DNA of 64,000 nt. Origin: Psychrobacter sp. UBA3480. GTDB taxonomy: Bacteria > Pseudomonadota > Gammaproteobacteria > Pseudomonadales > Moraxellaceae. Below are positions 9,423-18,380 of this stretch, piece after piece. The position numbers were made by a program, and so were the translations under genes. The stretch lies in NCBI RefSeq assembly GCF_002377945.1, contig NZ_DFQV01000002.1, positions 41,498 through 105,497 of the forward strand, in the 5' to 3' direction. Numbering within the stretch: the stretch's first letter is position 1; every line of letters begins with the position of its first letter. The notes beneath the pieces are model-generated. The model saw only the letters and a program-made list of their open reading frames with translations, did no database searches and was not told the DNA's origin.

Positions 9423-9891
9423 ATTGTTACCTATCGTTAGCTTCCCGTAAGAAAGTAATCATAGTTAAAGCTATATTAAATTGCAAAACAAAATTTCAGT
9501 CTTAACGTTATCGCTACAATTGTAATATATTTTACTTAGTGAGGTTGTCCTGATTATTTATTAAAAATCTACAATTTATAAATTGGGTTACTTGAGCAGC
9601 TAATAGCAATGGTCTGATTTATAGCAAGATAAAAAGGCATTGATACAAGTACTATTGATAGGTAAAAAGTGAATGATTATTAATGGAAAAGATTATCGTA
9701 TCGTTTTTTTAGCTAGCTTTAGGCAGGCTATTTATATTTATCATATGGAATATATTCATAGAAAATGATGAATATTTCTGCTATACCTAGTTATACTAAT
9801 TAATTTGGTTAGTTTATCTAATTAAATTAATTGGCTATATGGATTTTTAATCTCACGTATCGGAGTTAAGCAAACATAAAGGACGATAACT
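9423..9891. other. AT-rich intergenic region upstream of the small secreted-protein genes
   Basis: This 469-bp region separates the divergent lipoprotein gene and the first small secreted-protein gene. It is strongly AT-rich with many TTAATT/AATTAA stretches around 9790-9840. No ORF or RNA was recognised. It probably holds both promoters; no single promoter stands out. Confidence 0.55.
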
Positions 9892-10173
9892 ATGAAATTA
9901 GCAAAAGCTGTACTTGCCAGCATCTGTATCTTACCGTTAGCCACCATCGCTTATGCTGAAGACGTTAATACTCAAAACTTACGTATCTCTGAAACCTCAA
10001 TGATGAGCGTCAATGAAGCAGCACCAGCAACCATGAAAATGCACAATGATAATTATCATACGGGCGAAAAATCGAACGCCATTCAAGACGGCAGCGATGT
10101 AGAAGTGGACAAAGAAAGAACGTGGCGCTGGCCTTGGCAGAAGAAAAAAACAGTAGATAGACCTAAGTTTTAA
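9892..10173 (+). CDS. Small secreted protein with C-terminal RWPWQ motif (copy 1)
   Basis: A 93-residue protein. The signal peptide probably ends at IAYA (residue 22), leaving about 71 residues. The mature part has a conserved core (LRISETSMMSVN, then AAP), a hydrophilic spacer and the tail DVEVDKE...WRWPWQKKK, rich in Trp and basic residues. The next gene is a tandem copy. No known family is recognised. The tail resembles short membrane-active Trp/Arg peptides in composition only; an envelope or surface role is as likely. AAAGGAC lies upstream of the start. Confidence 0.65.
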   Translation: MKLAKAVLASICILPLATIAYAEDVNTQNLRISETSMMSVNEAAPATMKMHNDNYHTGEKSNAIQDGSDVEVDKERTWRWPWQKKKTVDRPKF

Positions 10174-10214
10174 GTGGATATATCAGAAATAAGGCACTAT
10201 AGAGGAATACCACG

Positions 10215-10517
10215 ATGAAACTATTTAAAGCCATCTTAACCAGTATCTGCATTTTACCGTTAGCTGCTATCGCTTATGCTGAAGACGTTGATACTCAACA
10301 CTTACGCATCTCTGAAACCTCAATGATGAGTGTCAATCACGCTGCACCCTCAAGTATGCAGCAAAAAGAAGCAACGCAGATCAGTAATCAATCAAGTGCC
10401 ATTAATAATTCAAATGATGTTGAAGTAGATAACGAAGAGGGATTCAGATGGCCTTGGCAAGGGTTAAGGGAAGCTCTCAAGTTTAGAAAAGACTTTAAGA
10501 ACCAATCAAGACCCTAA
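10215..10517 (+). CDS. Small secreted protein with RWPWQ motif (copy 2, tandem paralogue)
   Basis: A 100-residue paralogue of the preceding gene, 41 bp downstream. The signal peptide is almost identical (LPLAAIAYA), as is the core LRISETSMMSVN. The middle has diverged (Gln/Asn/Ser-rich) while DVEVDNEEGFRWPWQ is kept. The tail after RWPWQ differs from copy 1. Retention of only the signal, core and RWPWQ suggests these parts are functional. AGAGGAAT precedes the ATG. Function unknown. Confidence 0.65.
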   Translation: MKLFKAILTSICILPLAAIAYAEDVDTQHLRISETSMMSVNHAAPSSMQQKEATQISNQSSAINNSNDVEVDNEEGFRWPWQGLREALKFRKDFKNQSRP

Positions 10518-10643
10518 AGAGTCTCGGGCAGATAGTCCGTCATATGGATCATTTGATGGCAAATCTACGTAGATTCTTACAGTGGTTTCAGCTGTTCACA
10601 GTGATTTATTGATATTAAATACTTTTACACAAGGATGTATATT

Positions 10644-11186
10644 ATGAATATTTATAAGCAAATAACGATACTGACACTTAGTATGTCTCTAATAGGGCTC
10701 AGCCATGCCGCCGATGATATGGCAGGTGCCAAAAGTGGTATTACTTTAACTGAGAATAGTGATGTGAGTATCAGAAACCACAACTGGAGCACAACGAATA
10801 GAGAACCTAAGCATAAGCGTAAACGTAGTACCGTTAAAGTGAGTGCACCGATGGAAGAAACCGCCTCGCAAGTAGCTCTTACTAAGTTTGCTGAAGAAAA
10901 TAACATGATTGAAAAAAGCTATGGCGACGTTTGTGGCGCTTTTATGGAAAGCCAAATGGCAGAGACTAAATCCCAAGGACATCGCTGGGGCAAGTCTGAG
11001 TCACATTGGACCAAAAAATCATTTAAGATTTTTAAAGCACGTGAATTTACGAGTGGTGAAGAGGAGCTGGCGCAAAGCGCAGGTCATCTATTTGGTAAAA
11101 CTATAAAAAAACATAACTGTATTACTACTAAAGTAGGGATCAATGACGAAAACGTTGAACTTGAGTCTATGAAACTAGCAAAATAA
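10644..11186 (+). CDS. Hypothetical secreted basic protein
   Basis: A 180-residue protein with a signal peptide ending near LSHA (residue 22). A basic patch REPKHKRKRSTVKV follows, then a C-terminal half with two Cys (VCGAF and NCITT). The frame is open from an ATG at 10635, but AAGGA at 10631-10635 overlaps that codon and is correctly spaced for the ATG at 10644, which was chosen. It lies 126 bp downstream of the RWPWQ pair on the same strand, so it may belong to the same locus. No family is recognised. Confidence 0.55.
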   Translation: MNIYKQITILTLSMSLIGLSHAADDMAGAKSGITLTENSDVSIRNHNWSTTNREPKHKRKRSTVKVSAPMEETASQVALTKFAEENNMIEKSYGDVCGAFMESQMAETKSQGHRWGKSESHWTKKSFKIFKAREFTSGEEELAQSAGHLFGKTIKKHNCITTKVGINDENVELESMKLAK

Positions 11187-11226
11187 TTGAGCAATGCTAT
11201 ATATGCTATATATGAGTAGAACAAAG

Positions 11227-11256
11227 TGACAGTTAAAAATTTAGCTGTCATTTTTT
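11227..11256 (+). terminator. Intrinsic terminator
   Basis: TGACAG (11227-11232) pairs with CTGTCA (11245-11250), followed by six T. It ends the gene at 10644-11186. Confidence 0.75.
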
Positions 11257-11286
11257 ATGTACTAAGCCACATTTTGGAGAGTATTC

Positions 11287-12264
11287 ATGAAAACCTTTTG
11301 TTACCTACTGGTGAGTCTGCTTTTTTTGTATTCTGCTCAAGCCAATGCCCTAAATACTAACGAGAAAATGATCAATGAGCTGTATCAGGATACTGAGCTT
11401 GATATTGATAATGTAGATGACGTTTTTGCATACGTGTTATCACAGACTGACGATACCCTCACTATTTACCCTTCAGAGGGCTATTATTACTTTAATTTTT
11501 ACCATCAGGGCAACTTAATAAAAGGCAATATGTTGGTGGGTCATAAGTTAAGACAGCAAGGCAGCTTATCCTTTATATATTTTTATGACATAGCCGGCAA
11601 AGAACGGGGTGAGTTTAAAACGCATCATAAACTATATAAGTCATCAGACATATTTAGCCTGAAAGAATATCAACCTAATTTATATCAATTAACTTTCAAA
11701 AATATCAAAAAAAACCTTGAGATTAATCAGATAGAGCTGAATGCTGATTTTGTAAAGACGCTTGAGAGTAAAGGTTTTGAAGTCAACCTACCCATGATGG
11801 ACGATTCGGGAGTCACACTCTATTTGGCATTTCATCCTACTACCAATAACTTCTATTATATTAATCCTTTATCTAGAGATGATGAATTTTACTATCCTTT
11901 TAGCGACGTACTTAAAGTGGGTGCTAGGACTCAATTTGTGTACTTGCCTATGGAAAAATTTGCCATATTAGTAGGCGTTGATGCCAATAATGTTTATAAA
12001 AATAACTATTACGATGGCCCTTTTGATCAGCTCCCTGATGAGGCATTAGCCAATATAGACTATAAATCTTATTTATATCGAGTAAATCCAAGCTGGAAAG
12101 ATAAAGTATATGATGACGGCTATTTTATAGATGACCCCGATGCTCGTGTTGCACTGACCAATTATTTTGAATATTTATCACTTGATGAACTCAAAAAAAT
12201 CCAACCTTGTGCGTCCGATAAAAATCCGCTGCAGTGTTTAGAAGATATTGGGATGCGTTTTTGA
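11287..12264 (+). CDS. Hypothetical secreted protein
   Basis: A 325-residue protein with a signal peptide (YLLVSLLFLYSAQANA, cleavage about residue 21). The mature part is Tyr- and Asp-rich with many short strands and no recognised motif; two Cys near the C-terminus (PCASD, LQCLED) may form a disulphide. GGAGAG lies 7 bp upstream of the ATG. It sits in the run of exported proteins between 8.5 and 15.3 kb, and no pathway can be assigned. Confidence 0.55.
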   Translation: MKTFCYLLVSLLFLYSAQANALNTNEKMINELYQDTELDIDNVDDVFAYVLSQTDDTLTIYPSEGYYYFNFYHQGNLIKGNMLVGHKLRQQGSLSFIYFYDIAGKERGEFKTHHKLYKSSDIFSLKEYQPNLYQLTFKNIKKNLEINQIELNADFVKTLESKGFEVNLPMMDDSGVTLYLAFHPTTNNFYYINPLSRDDEFYYPFSDVLKVGARTQFVYLPMEKFAILVGVDANNVYKNNYYDGPFDQLPDEALANIDYKSYLYRVNPSWKDKVYDDGYFIDDPDARVALTNYFEYLSLDELKKIQPCASDKNPLQCLEDIGMRF

Positions 12265-12577
12265 TTTTGCACGATGCTTTCTTATATAAGAACACTGCCA
12301 GTTATCGCCATACGTTGCATCATGATTGATGATAGTAGATCAGGCGAAGATATACTCTATGGGATTTCCATAGTAAAAAACTCAATAGGGCTTAACATTT
12401 ATTAAAGTTTTTCTAAAGTAGAAATTGATATTATCTTCTCAATATAATAGATCTATTATTTTGTCACTACAATTTTTGAGTGAGTAACGATAAACAGTTA
12501 TGACATTTAGACAGGTACATACGTATATAGCCTGACCATTACTAACTTTCAAATATCAATCCAAACGAGAGCGTGTT
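12265..12577. other. Intergenic region without a gene
   Basis: This 313-bp stretch separates the secreted-protein gene and the YHYH-domain gene. It is AT-rich between 12390 and 12470, probably the promoter region for the downstream gene. No ORF, RNA or convincing hairpin with U-tract was seen. Confidence 0.5.
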
Positions 12578-14116
12578 ATGACCCTTATAAAAACGGCTCG
12601 AGCTTTCAGCTTGCTTGCTATTGTCACTGCCATACAAGTTTCATCACTGACATCTGCCTACGCCCATGATCCTAGTGCACATACCATTGCGGCCAAGGAA
12701 TGGCAGATCACCGGCCAGCCTAGTGTCGCTGCTGACTTTATCAAATTAGAAGACGATACTGTTTATTTAACAGATAGCCACCATCAGCTACTTTCTTTCA
12801 ACTTGTCAGACTTTTCAGCCAATGATCAAACCTATATTCTGGAAAAAAACGCACATATTCAAGCGATCAATCAGCTAGCAGTGATTGACAATCTAGTCAG
12901 TAGTAATCAATTAACGGCTATCCAAAATCCAAACGATACTACTGTTATCGCTAACGATAATGGAACGGCACTAAATAAAGCTGATGCGGCAACGTCTGCT
13001 ATAACGGATAACAGTGACACACGCTCTGTTTTATTTTTCTACCTCCTGGGCGGCTTGGTCTTAGCGAGTGGTTTGGTTTGCTTTTATGTTTTGAACATAC
13101 GCCACAAAAAACACCGACCGTCAAAAATGGCCTATTCAGTTTTTGGTGTAATAGGGGCAACTGCTTTGCTAATCGCCTGTAGCAGTACTGAGACGGCCCA
13201 AAATATCGGTGAAAAGACGAAAGAGGCGATTGCTCATTTACCAGTACCAGCCAATGATATTGATTTTATGACGTCAGTATTTGGCTCGTTCGATAACGTC
13301 AGTACTCATCATGATGATAAATATCTGTATGTCGAATCAAATGGTATTCCAAGCCACGAAATGATGACAGGTATCACCAGTTGGCAACAGCAAGTACCTA
13401 TCGACCAGGATTATACCAATGAGAACAGTTGGGTCATTCCCTTGCAGCCTGAGCTTGCCGATGAGCCTCTAATGGCCAAAGACAATTTTATGAAAGGGGC
13501 TATCGCTATTGCAGCCAATGGCATTCCTATATTCAACCCATTAAACAATCGTGGTGAGGACGCCAAAGCATTCGGAGAATTAGACAATTGGGGCGGGCAT
13601 TCTGGACGCGCTGATGACTACCATTATCATCTTGCACCAACCCACCTACAGTCACAAGTTGGTGAAGGTAAGCCCATTGCTTATGCGCTAGACGGCTTTC
13701 CTGTCTATGTTGAAACCGATGATGAGCTTGATGAATATTTAGGCAAATTCAATGAAGACGGTAGCTATGAATACCATGCTACCTCAGAGTTTCCGTATTT
13801 AATTGCAGGCTTGCGCGGTAAGGTCACTATAAACCCAGATACGACAGCGCCAGAAAATGAAATTTCACCACAAGCACATACTCATGGCGTTCGCCCAGCG
13901 CTGACGCCTTTGCGCGGAGCTGAGATCACAGATTACAAAATTATAAGCCCGACTCAATATAGTCTAACGTATACCCATGACGGTCAAGAGCATAAGCTGA
14001 ATTACGGTTGGGGCGCTACTGAAGCGACTAAAGATACTTATACTTTTGAGTTTATTGATCCAGAGGGTACGACTGTACAGACTTATAAACGCTCTGATGA
14101 TACACAGAAAAAATAA
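12578..14116 (+). CDS. YHYH-domain membrane protein with N-terminal SHD1-like domain
   Basis: A 512-residue composite. A signal peptide (to about residue 29, AYAHD) is followed by a segment resembling the SLA1-homology (SHD1) module: EWQITG, then ADFIKLEDDTVYL, then LSDFSANDQTYI. A transmembrane helix lies near 150-170. A second hydrophobic stretch ends in LLIACSS, which looks like an internal lipobox. The C-terminal half (about 215-510) is a YHYH domain with the diagnostic YHYH in GRADDYHYHLAP and NGIPIFNP. YHYH proteins are usually free-standing exported lipoproteins, so a gene fusion is likely. The domain's biochemical role is not established. A lipoprotein gene follows 81 bp downstream. 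Confidence 0.7.
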   Translation: MTLIKTARAFSLLAIVTAIQVSSLTSAYAHDPSAHTIAAKEWQITGQPSVAADFIKLEDDTVYLTDSHHQLLSFNLSDFSANDQTYILEKNAHIQAINQLAVIDNLVSSNQLTAIQNPNDTTVIANDNGTALNKADAATSAITDNSDTRSVLFFYLLGGLVLASGLVCFYVLNIRHKKHRPSKMAYSVFGVIGATALLIACSSTETAQNIGEKTKEAIAHLPVPANDIDFMTSVFGSFDNVSTHHDDKYLYVESNGIPSHEMMTGITSWQQQVPIDQDYTNENSWVIPLQPELADEPLMAKDNFMKGAIAIAANGIPIFNPLNNRGEDAKAFGELDNWGGHSGRADDYHYHLAPTHLQSQVGEGKPIAYALDGFPVYVETDDELDEYLGKFNEDGSYEYHATSEFPYLIAGLRGKVTINPDTTAPENEISPQAHTHGVRPALTPLRGAEITDYKIISPTQYSLTYTHDGQEHKLNYGWGATEATKDTYTFEFIDPEGTTVQTYKRSDDTQKK

Positions 14117-14197
14117 TGTGAATCTAATGATAATGATCAGTTATAGAGACAAATAAGCTGAGTTTTAGACTATCTTATATAATGCTAAGGAATCCTA

Positions 14198-15259
14198 ATG
14201 AAACCTATTTTAATACCTGCTTTGCTAACCACGACAATATCTGCTGTATTGCTAGCGGCGTGTAGCCAAACTCAAATAGACTCAGTAGCTACCGATGCCA
14301 ATGAGCAAACCACAGCATCAATAAGTAGTGCAGATGCCAGCAGCTATACTGGCACCGCTAGCTTAACTCAAGGTCTTGCCCAGACTGATGTGACAAATGC
14401 CTATGAATGTGACCACGGTCGTCAAACCACCATCGGTAGTATCCAGTCAACTGACGGTAAAACATGGACAGTACCATCAGCGACCAATTTGCTCAATACA
14501 GATTTCCCAGTGGCATCCGACTTAAACAATCCTTGTACGGGCAACGACTATCGCACCGCCAGTGAAGCATTAGATCAACTTGATAGCTCAGACATCATTG
14601 AAGTAGATGCAGATGGTGAGGTGTATACCGCTTATATCTTTGCAGATAATTATTTTGAGATGTACGTAAATGGCGTAGCCGTCGGGCGTGACAATGTACC
14701 ATTTACTCAGTTCAATTCAAACATAGTGCGTTTCAAAGCAAAAGCACCGTTTACCGTTGCTATGCATCTAGTAGATTGGGAAGAAAACTTAGGTATTGGT
14801 TCAGAAAGCAATAACGGCTCAGAATTTCATGCAGGAGATGGTGGTCTAGTCGCTGTGATCAAAGATAAAGATAACAACATCATCGCCAAGACCGATGAAA
14901 ACTGGAAAGCACAAACCTTTTATACCGCGCCGATTAGAGACTTGTCCTGTGTTAGTGAGTCAGGTAGCGAGCGCCTATCTAGCAATTGTGTTACCACAGC
15001 TAATGTACAAGACGGTTCGGCAGATTATGGCCTGCATTGGGAATTGCCTACCAACTGGCAACAAGCAGACTTTGATGACTCTAGTTGGCCGAATGCTACC
15101 ACCTATAGTAACCAAACCATTGGGGTAGACAACAAATCAGCTTATACCAATTTCACAGATATTTTTGATAACGAAAAAGCAAATGCTGAATTCATTTGGT
15201 CAACCAATGTAGTACTCGATAATGAAGTTATCGTACGCTATACAGTAAATGGATTATAA
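14198..15259 (+). CDS. Lipoprotein with galactose-binding/jelly-roll-like region
   Basis: A 353-residue protein with a lipobox (LLAAC, Cys22). The C-terminal part contains ADNYFEMYVNGVAVGRDN and WQQADFDDSSWPNAT, the pattern of carbohydrate-binding jelly-roll domains such as the N-terminal domain of family-2 glycosidases. No catalytic domain is present, so it may bind a glycan or surface ligand (inference). AAGGAA precedes the ATG. It follows the YHYH protein with short spacing and is likely co-transcribed. Confidence 0.6.
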   Translation: MKPILIPALLTTTISAVLLAACSQTQIDSVATDANEQTTASISSADASSYTGTASLTQGLAQTDVTNAYECDHGRQTTIGSIQSTDGKTWTVPSATNLLNTDFPVASDLNNPCTGNDYRTASEALDQLDSSDIIEVDADGEVYTAYIFADNYFEMYVNGVAVGRDNVPFTQFNSNIVRFKAKAPFTVAMHLVDWEENLGIGSESNNGSEFHAGDGGLVAVIKDKDNNIIAKTDENWKAQTFYTAPIRDLSCVSESGSERLSSNCVTTANVQDGSADYGLHWELPTNWQQADFDDSSWPNATTYSNQTIGVDNKSAYTNFTDIFDNEKANAEFIWSTNVVLDNEVIVRYTVNGL

Positions 15260-15484
15260 AACTTTATTTAGATTGGTCAGCCTTTATGAAAGCTACTAGG
15301 TAGTAAAGTTTCAGTTATCAAATGCTTATACTAATAACATCGCCTAGTACAACTGAACTTCATGCCTGAGAACTCTATAATCATAGCTAATAGTGCTCAG
15401 GCATTCTTTGCTTTGATTAAAGCGAAGTCGATATATATGACTATTATCGTCAAACACTCTCATCCATCTTTGCTTATTCATATG

Positions 15485-15524
15485 AAAAACAGGCTTATTA
15501 CTTAGCAGTAGTAAGCCTGTTTTT
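15485..15524 (-). terminator. Terminator overlapping the 3' end of the LysR gene
   Basis: AAAAACAGGCTTATTAC and GTAGTAAGCCTGTTTTT pair with one mismatch around a short loop. The last codons and stop (15502-15504) of the leftward LysR gene form one arm. Strong U-tracts exist on both strands, so it may also stop transcription arriving from the left. Confidence 0.8.
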
Positions 15525-16407
15525 GATGTAATGATTCTCGCAAATGCGCTACAAGCAGTTTCAATTTTTGGTCCGGCTGCCGTGCCTTGGGGTAAACCGC
15601 ATACATGCCCATTTTCTTTCGTGTAAAGCGTTGCAAAATCTGAGTGAGCGTGTTTTGCTGCATCTCTTCATAAACAAGTGCTTGTGGTAAAAAGGCAATA
15701 CCTAGGTCGCTGAGCGTGGCTTGTTTAATCGCATTAAGATGATTGCTATGAAACCGACCCTGTACAGCAAGCAGTTGCTCCGTGCCATCTATATATAGCG
15801 GCCATATACCATTCGCCGTATGATCAAACTTATAGACCAAACACTCATGACTCCGTAATTGTTCAGGGGTTTGAGGTGTGCCGTGTCGCTCTAAATAGTC
15901 TGGTGTTGCACATATGACCCATTGGCTATCTATAAGACGTCTTGCAATGAGTGATGAGTCTTCAAGCTCTGCTGTCCTTATCGCCAGATCAAACCCTTCT
16001 TCTATCAAATCAACCAATCGATTGGTAATCTGTAAATCTACTGATATTTCTGGGTGTTGTTTACAGAATTCGGCAATGGATTCGCTCAATATTAGATTTG
16101 CAGAGACCGCTGGCATGGTTATACGTATGTTGCCTTTCATGTCCTCACCATAGCCTGTAACGGCATTTTCAGCTTCCTGAAAGGCAAATTTAGCGATTTT
16201 AGCTTTGTCATAAAGCGTCCTTCCTGCATCGGTTAAGCTTAACTTTCTGGTTGTCCTATACAGTAGCTGTGCATTTAAGCTCTCTTCTAATCTTACAATA
16301 CGTTTGCTTACCACTGAATTCGTTAATGACAGCTTTTCAGCGACCCGAGAAAATGATCCTTCATCAACCACTTGGACGAATAAAACCATATCGTCAGCTT
16401 TGCCCAT
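15502..16407 (-). CDS. LysR-family transcriptional regulator
   Basis: A 301-residue regulator with the N-terminal winged helix-turn-helix (DEGSFSRVAEKLSLTNSVVSKRI, read in two parts: helix FSRVAEKL, recognition NSVVSKRIVRLEESL). The C-terminal periplasmic-binding-like effector domain begins about residue 92 (GNIRITMP). It belongs to the large LysR branch with LDLAIR-type motif (GFDLAIRTAEL). It is divergent from lldP-dld and is likely to control it in response to lactate or a related acid (inference from position). Confidence 0.85.
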   Translation of the reverse strand: MGKADDMVLFVQVVDEGSFSRVAEKLSLTNSVVSKRIVRLEESLNAQLLYRTTRKLSLTDAGRTLYDKAKIAKFAFQEAENAVTGYGEDMKGNIRITMPAVSANLILSESIAEFCKQHPEISVDLQITNRLVDLIEEGFDLAIRTAELEDSSLIARRLIDSQWVICATPDYLERHGTPQTPEQLRSHECLVYKFDHTANGIWPLYIDGTEQLLAVQGRFHSNHLNAIKQATLSDLGIAFLPQALVYEEMQQNTLTQILQRFTRKKMGMYAVYPKARQPDQKLKLLVAHLRESLHQKQAYYC

Positions 16408-16667
16408 ACTTGTTCCCCAATTGGTGTAATACGTTTTGGATTATAGCAAAAAAAGAAAATAACATTATCCTTTGATGCAATATATCAATGTATCGACAAG
16501 GCGTAGAATATTTTAGGGAATTTTGAGCATTTGTTTATTTAACCATTCTATTAATCATGTCACTGACAGAGATTGTCTTCGGCTTCGTCTGACCGACAGC
16601 GTGAAGTTATAAAAACAAATGCTTAAATGAAGTTGTTCAAGGAAGATTACACGATAAAAAAAGGACT

Positions 16668-18380
16668 ATGATTTTGAATCAAACAATATATGGACTGTTG
16701 GCATTACTGCCAATCGTTCTCTGTGGTATTTTTTTGATAGGCTTGCAATGGTCAGCCAAAAGAACCATGCCAATCGTTCTGGCGGTTACTGCCGCGCTTG
16801 CCCTCTTTGTATGGGATATGACGCTTAATCGCGTGTCTTCATCTATTATTCAGGGAATGGTCATTACCGTCTCAGTATTGTGGATCGTATTTGGTGCTAT
16901 TTTTTTATTGAATACGTTAAAGCATACGGGTGCCATTGCCGTTATCCGTGCTGGGTTTACCAATGTATCGCCAGATAGGCGGGTGCAAGCCATTATTATT
17001 GCTTGGTGCTTTGGCTGCTTTCTTGAGGGAGCGGCTGGCTTTGGTACAGCGGCCGCTATTGCCGCGCCTTTACTCGTCGCGATAGGATTTCCAGCGCTAG
17101 GTGCCGTGTTAATGGGAATGATGATACAAAGTACGCCTGTGTCATTTGGTGCAGTCGGTACGCCTATCGTTATTGGAGTAAACAAGGGATTAGATACAGT
17201 AGCCATTAGCACCCAATTGGCACAACAAGGACTAGAGTGGGGCGATTTTTTACAACTAATTACCAGCCAAGTCGCCATTATGCACGGGGTCATTGGTACG
17301 TTTATGCCACTCTTTATGGTAATGATGCTGACTCGATTTTTTGGTAAAAACAAAAGCTGGAATGAAGGTTTTGCGATTTGGCCATTTGCTATTTTTGCAG
17401 GTTTGGCATTTACGCTTCCTTATACTTTGACTGGTATCTTTTTAGGACCAGAGTTTCCGTCACTGGTCGGTGGTTTGGTTAGTGTCGCCATCGTTGTTAA
17501 TGCGGCAAAACGTGGATTTTTAGTGCCAAAAACTACATGGGATTTTGAGCCGCAAAAAAACTGGCCAAGTGAATGGCTTGGTAAATTAGTAGTTAGTAAG
17601 GAAGACATCACTCCTGCGTTGAGTGATAAAAAGATGTCCACGGTCATGGCATGGTTCCCTTATTTATTGGTTGCCCTTTTATTGGTGTGTTCTAGAGTAT
17701 TAACAGGCTTTCAGTCTTTGCTGAACAGCGCGACAGTAGACCTAACCTCGATTTTAAGTGAGGCAGATATCAGTGCCAGTTTTAGTCCTTTATACTTACC
17801 AGGCGGCTTGTTATTAATCAGCGCCTTGGTTGCCGCTTTTTTCCAAACCAAAAAGCCAGGTAGTGCACTAAATAGTGCGTTCAAAGAGTCAAGCAAGACG
17901 GTATTGAGTGCTGGTTTTGTTCTTATATTTACGATCCCAATGGTCAGGATTTTTATCAATTCAGGCGTCAATCTATCAGATGTGGCAAGTATGCCAGTTG
18001 CGAGTGCAGAATTATTTGCAGGTGCTTTTGGTAATGTTTTCCCCTTAATCAGTGCAACGATTGGAGCACTTGGGGCCTTCATCGCAGGTTCTAATACTGT
18101 CTCTAATATGATGTTTAGCCAATTTCAGTATGAAGCTGCAATTAGCTTGCGTATTTCACCTTCTATAATCATAGCAGCACAAGCCGTTGGTGCAGCAGCT
18201 GGTAATATGATTGCGATACATAATGTGGTGGCTGCCTCAGCAACTGTAGGTTTGCTTGGTATGGAAGGCGCTACCCTCAGGCGCACGATTTTACCTACTT
18301 TATACTATGTATTGTTCTGCGGAATAATCGTTATGGCTACCATTTACATTTTCGGTTTTCAAGGTCCTTTAGCACCATGA
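16668..18380 (+). CDS. lldP: L-lactate permease
   Basis: A 570-residue inner-membrane permease with about 12-14 hydrophobic segments, importing lactate (and usually glycolate) with protons. The family hallmark CFGCFLEGAAGFG is at 114-126, followed by TPVSFGAVGTPI and a late GSNTVSNMMFSQFQ stretch, all at the positions known from LldP/GlcA. The length agrees with the family (about 550-570). AAGGA is only 2 nt from the ATG at 16668, so the in-frame TTG at 16674 is a possible alternative start. Its end overlaps dld by 4 bp (ATGA), showing tight coupling. Confidence 0.85.
   Translation: MILNQTIYGLLALLPIVLCGIFLIGLQWSAKRTMPIVLAVTAALALFVWDMTLNRVSSSIIQGMVITVSVLWIVFGAIFLLNTLKHTGAIAVIRAGFTNVSPDRRVQAIIIAWCFGCFLEGAAGFGTAAAIAAPLLVAIGFPALGAVLMGMMIQSTPVSFGAVGTPIVIGVNKGLDTVAISTQLAQQGLEWGDFLQLITSQVAIMHGVIGTFMPLFMVMMLTRFFGKNKSWNEGFAIWPFAIFAGLAFTLPYTLTGIFLGPEFPSLVGGLVSVAIVVNAAKRGFLVPKTTWDFEPQKNWPSEWLGKLVVSKEDITPALSDKKMSTVMAWFPYLLVALLLVCSRVLTGFQSLLNSATVDLTSILSEADISASFSPLYLPGGLLLISALVAAFFQTKKPGSALNSAFKESSKTVLSAGFVLIFTIPMVRIFINSGVNLSDVASMPVASAELFAGAFGNVFPLISATIGALGAFIAGSNTVSNMMFSQFQYEAAISLRISPSIIIAAQAVGAAAGNMIAIHNVVAASATVGLLGMEGATLRRTILPTLYYVLFCGIIVMATIYIFGFQGPLAP

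Noticed and set aside
10652..10982. Two leftward frames opposite the secreted protein at 10644
   Set aside because: They mirror a supported exported protein and lack RBS signals.
16850..18082. Leftward frames inside lldP (16850-17353 and others)
   Set aside because: They are antisense to a permease with clear motifs and have a composition explained by the reverse of hydrophobic codons.
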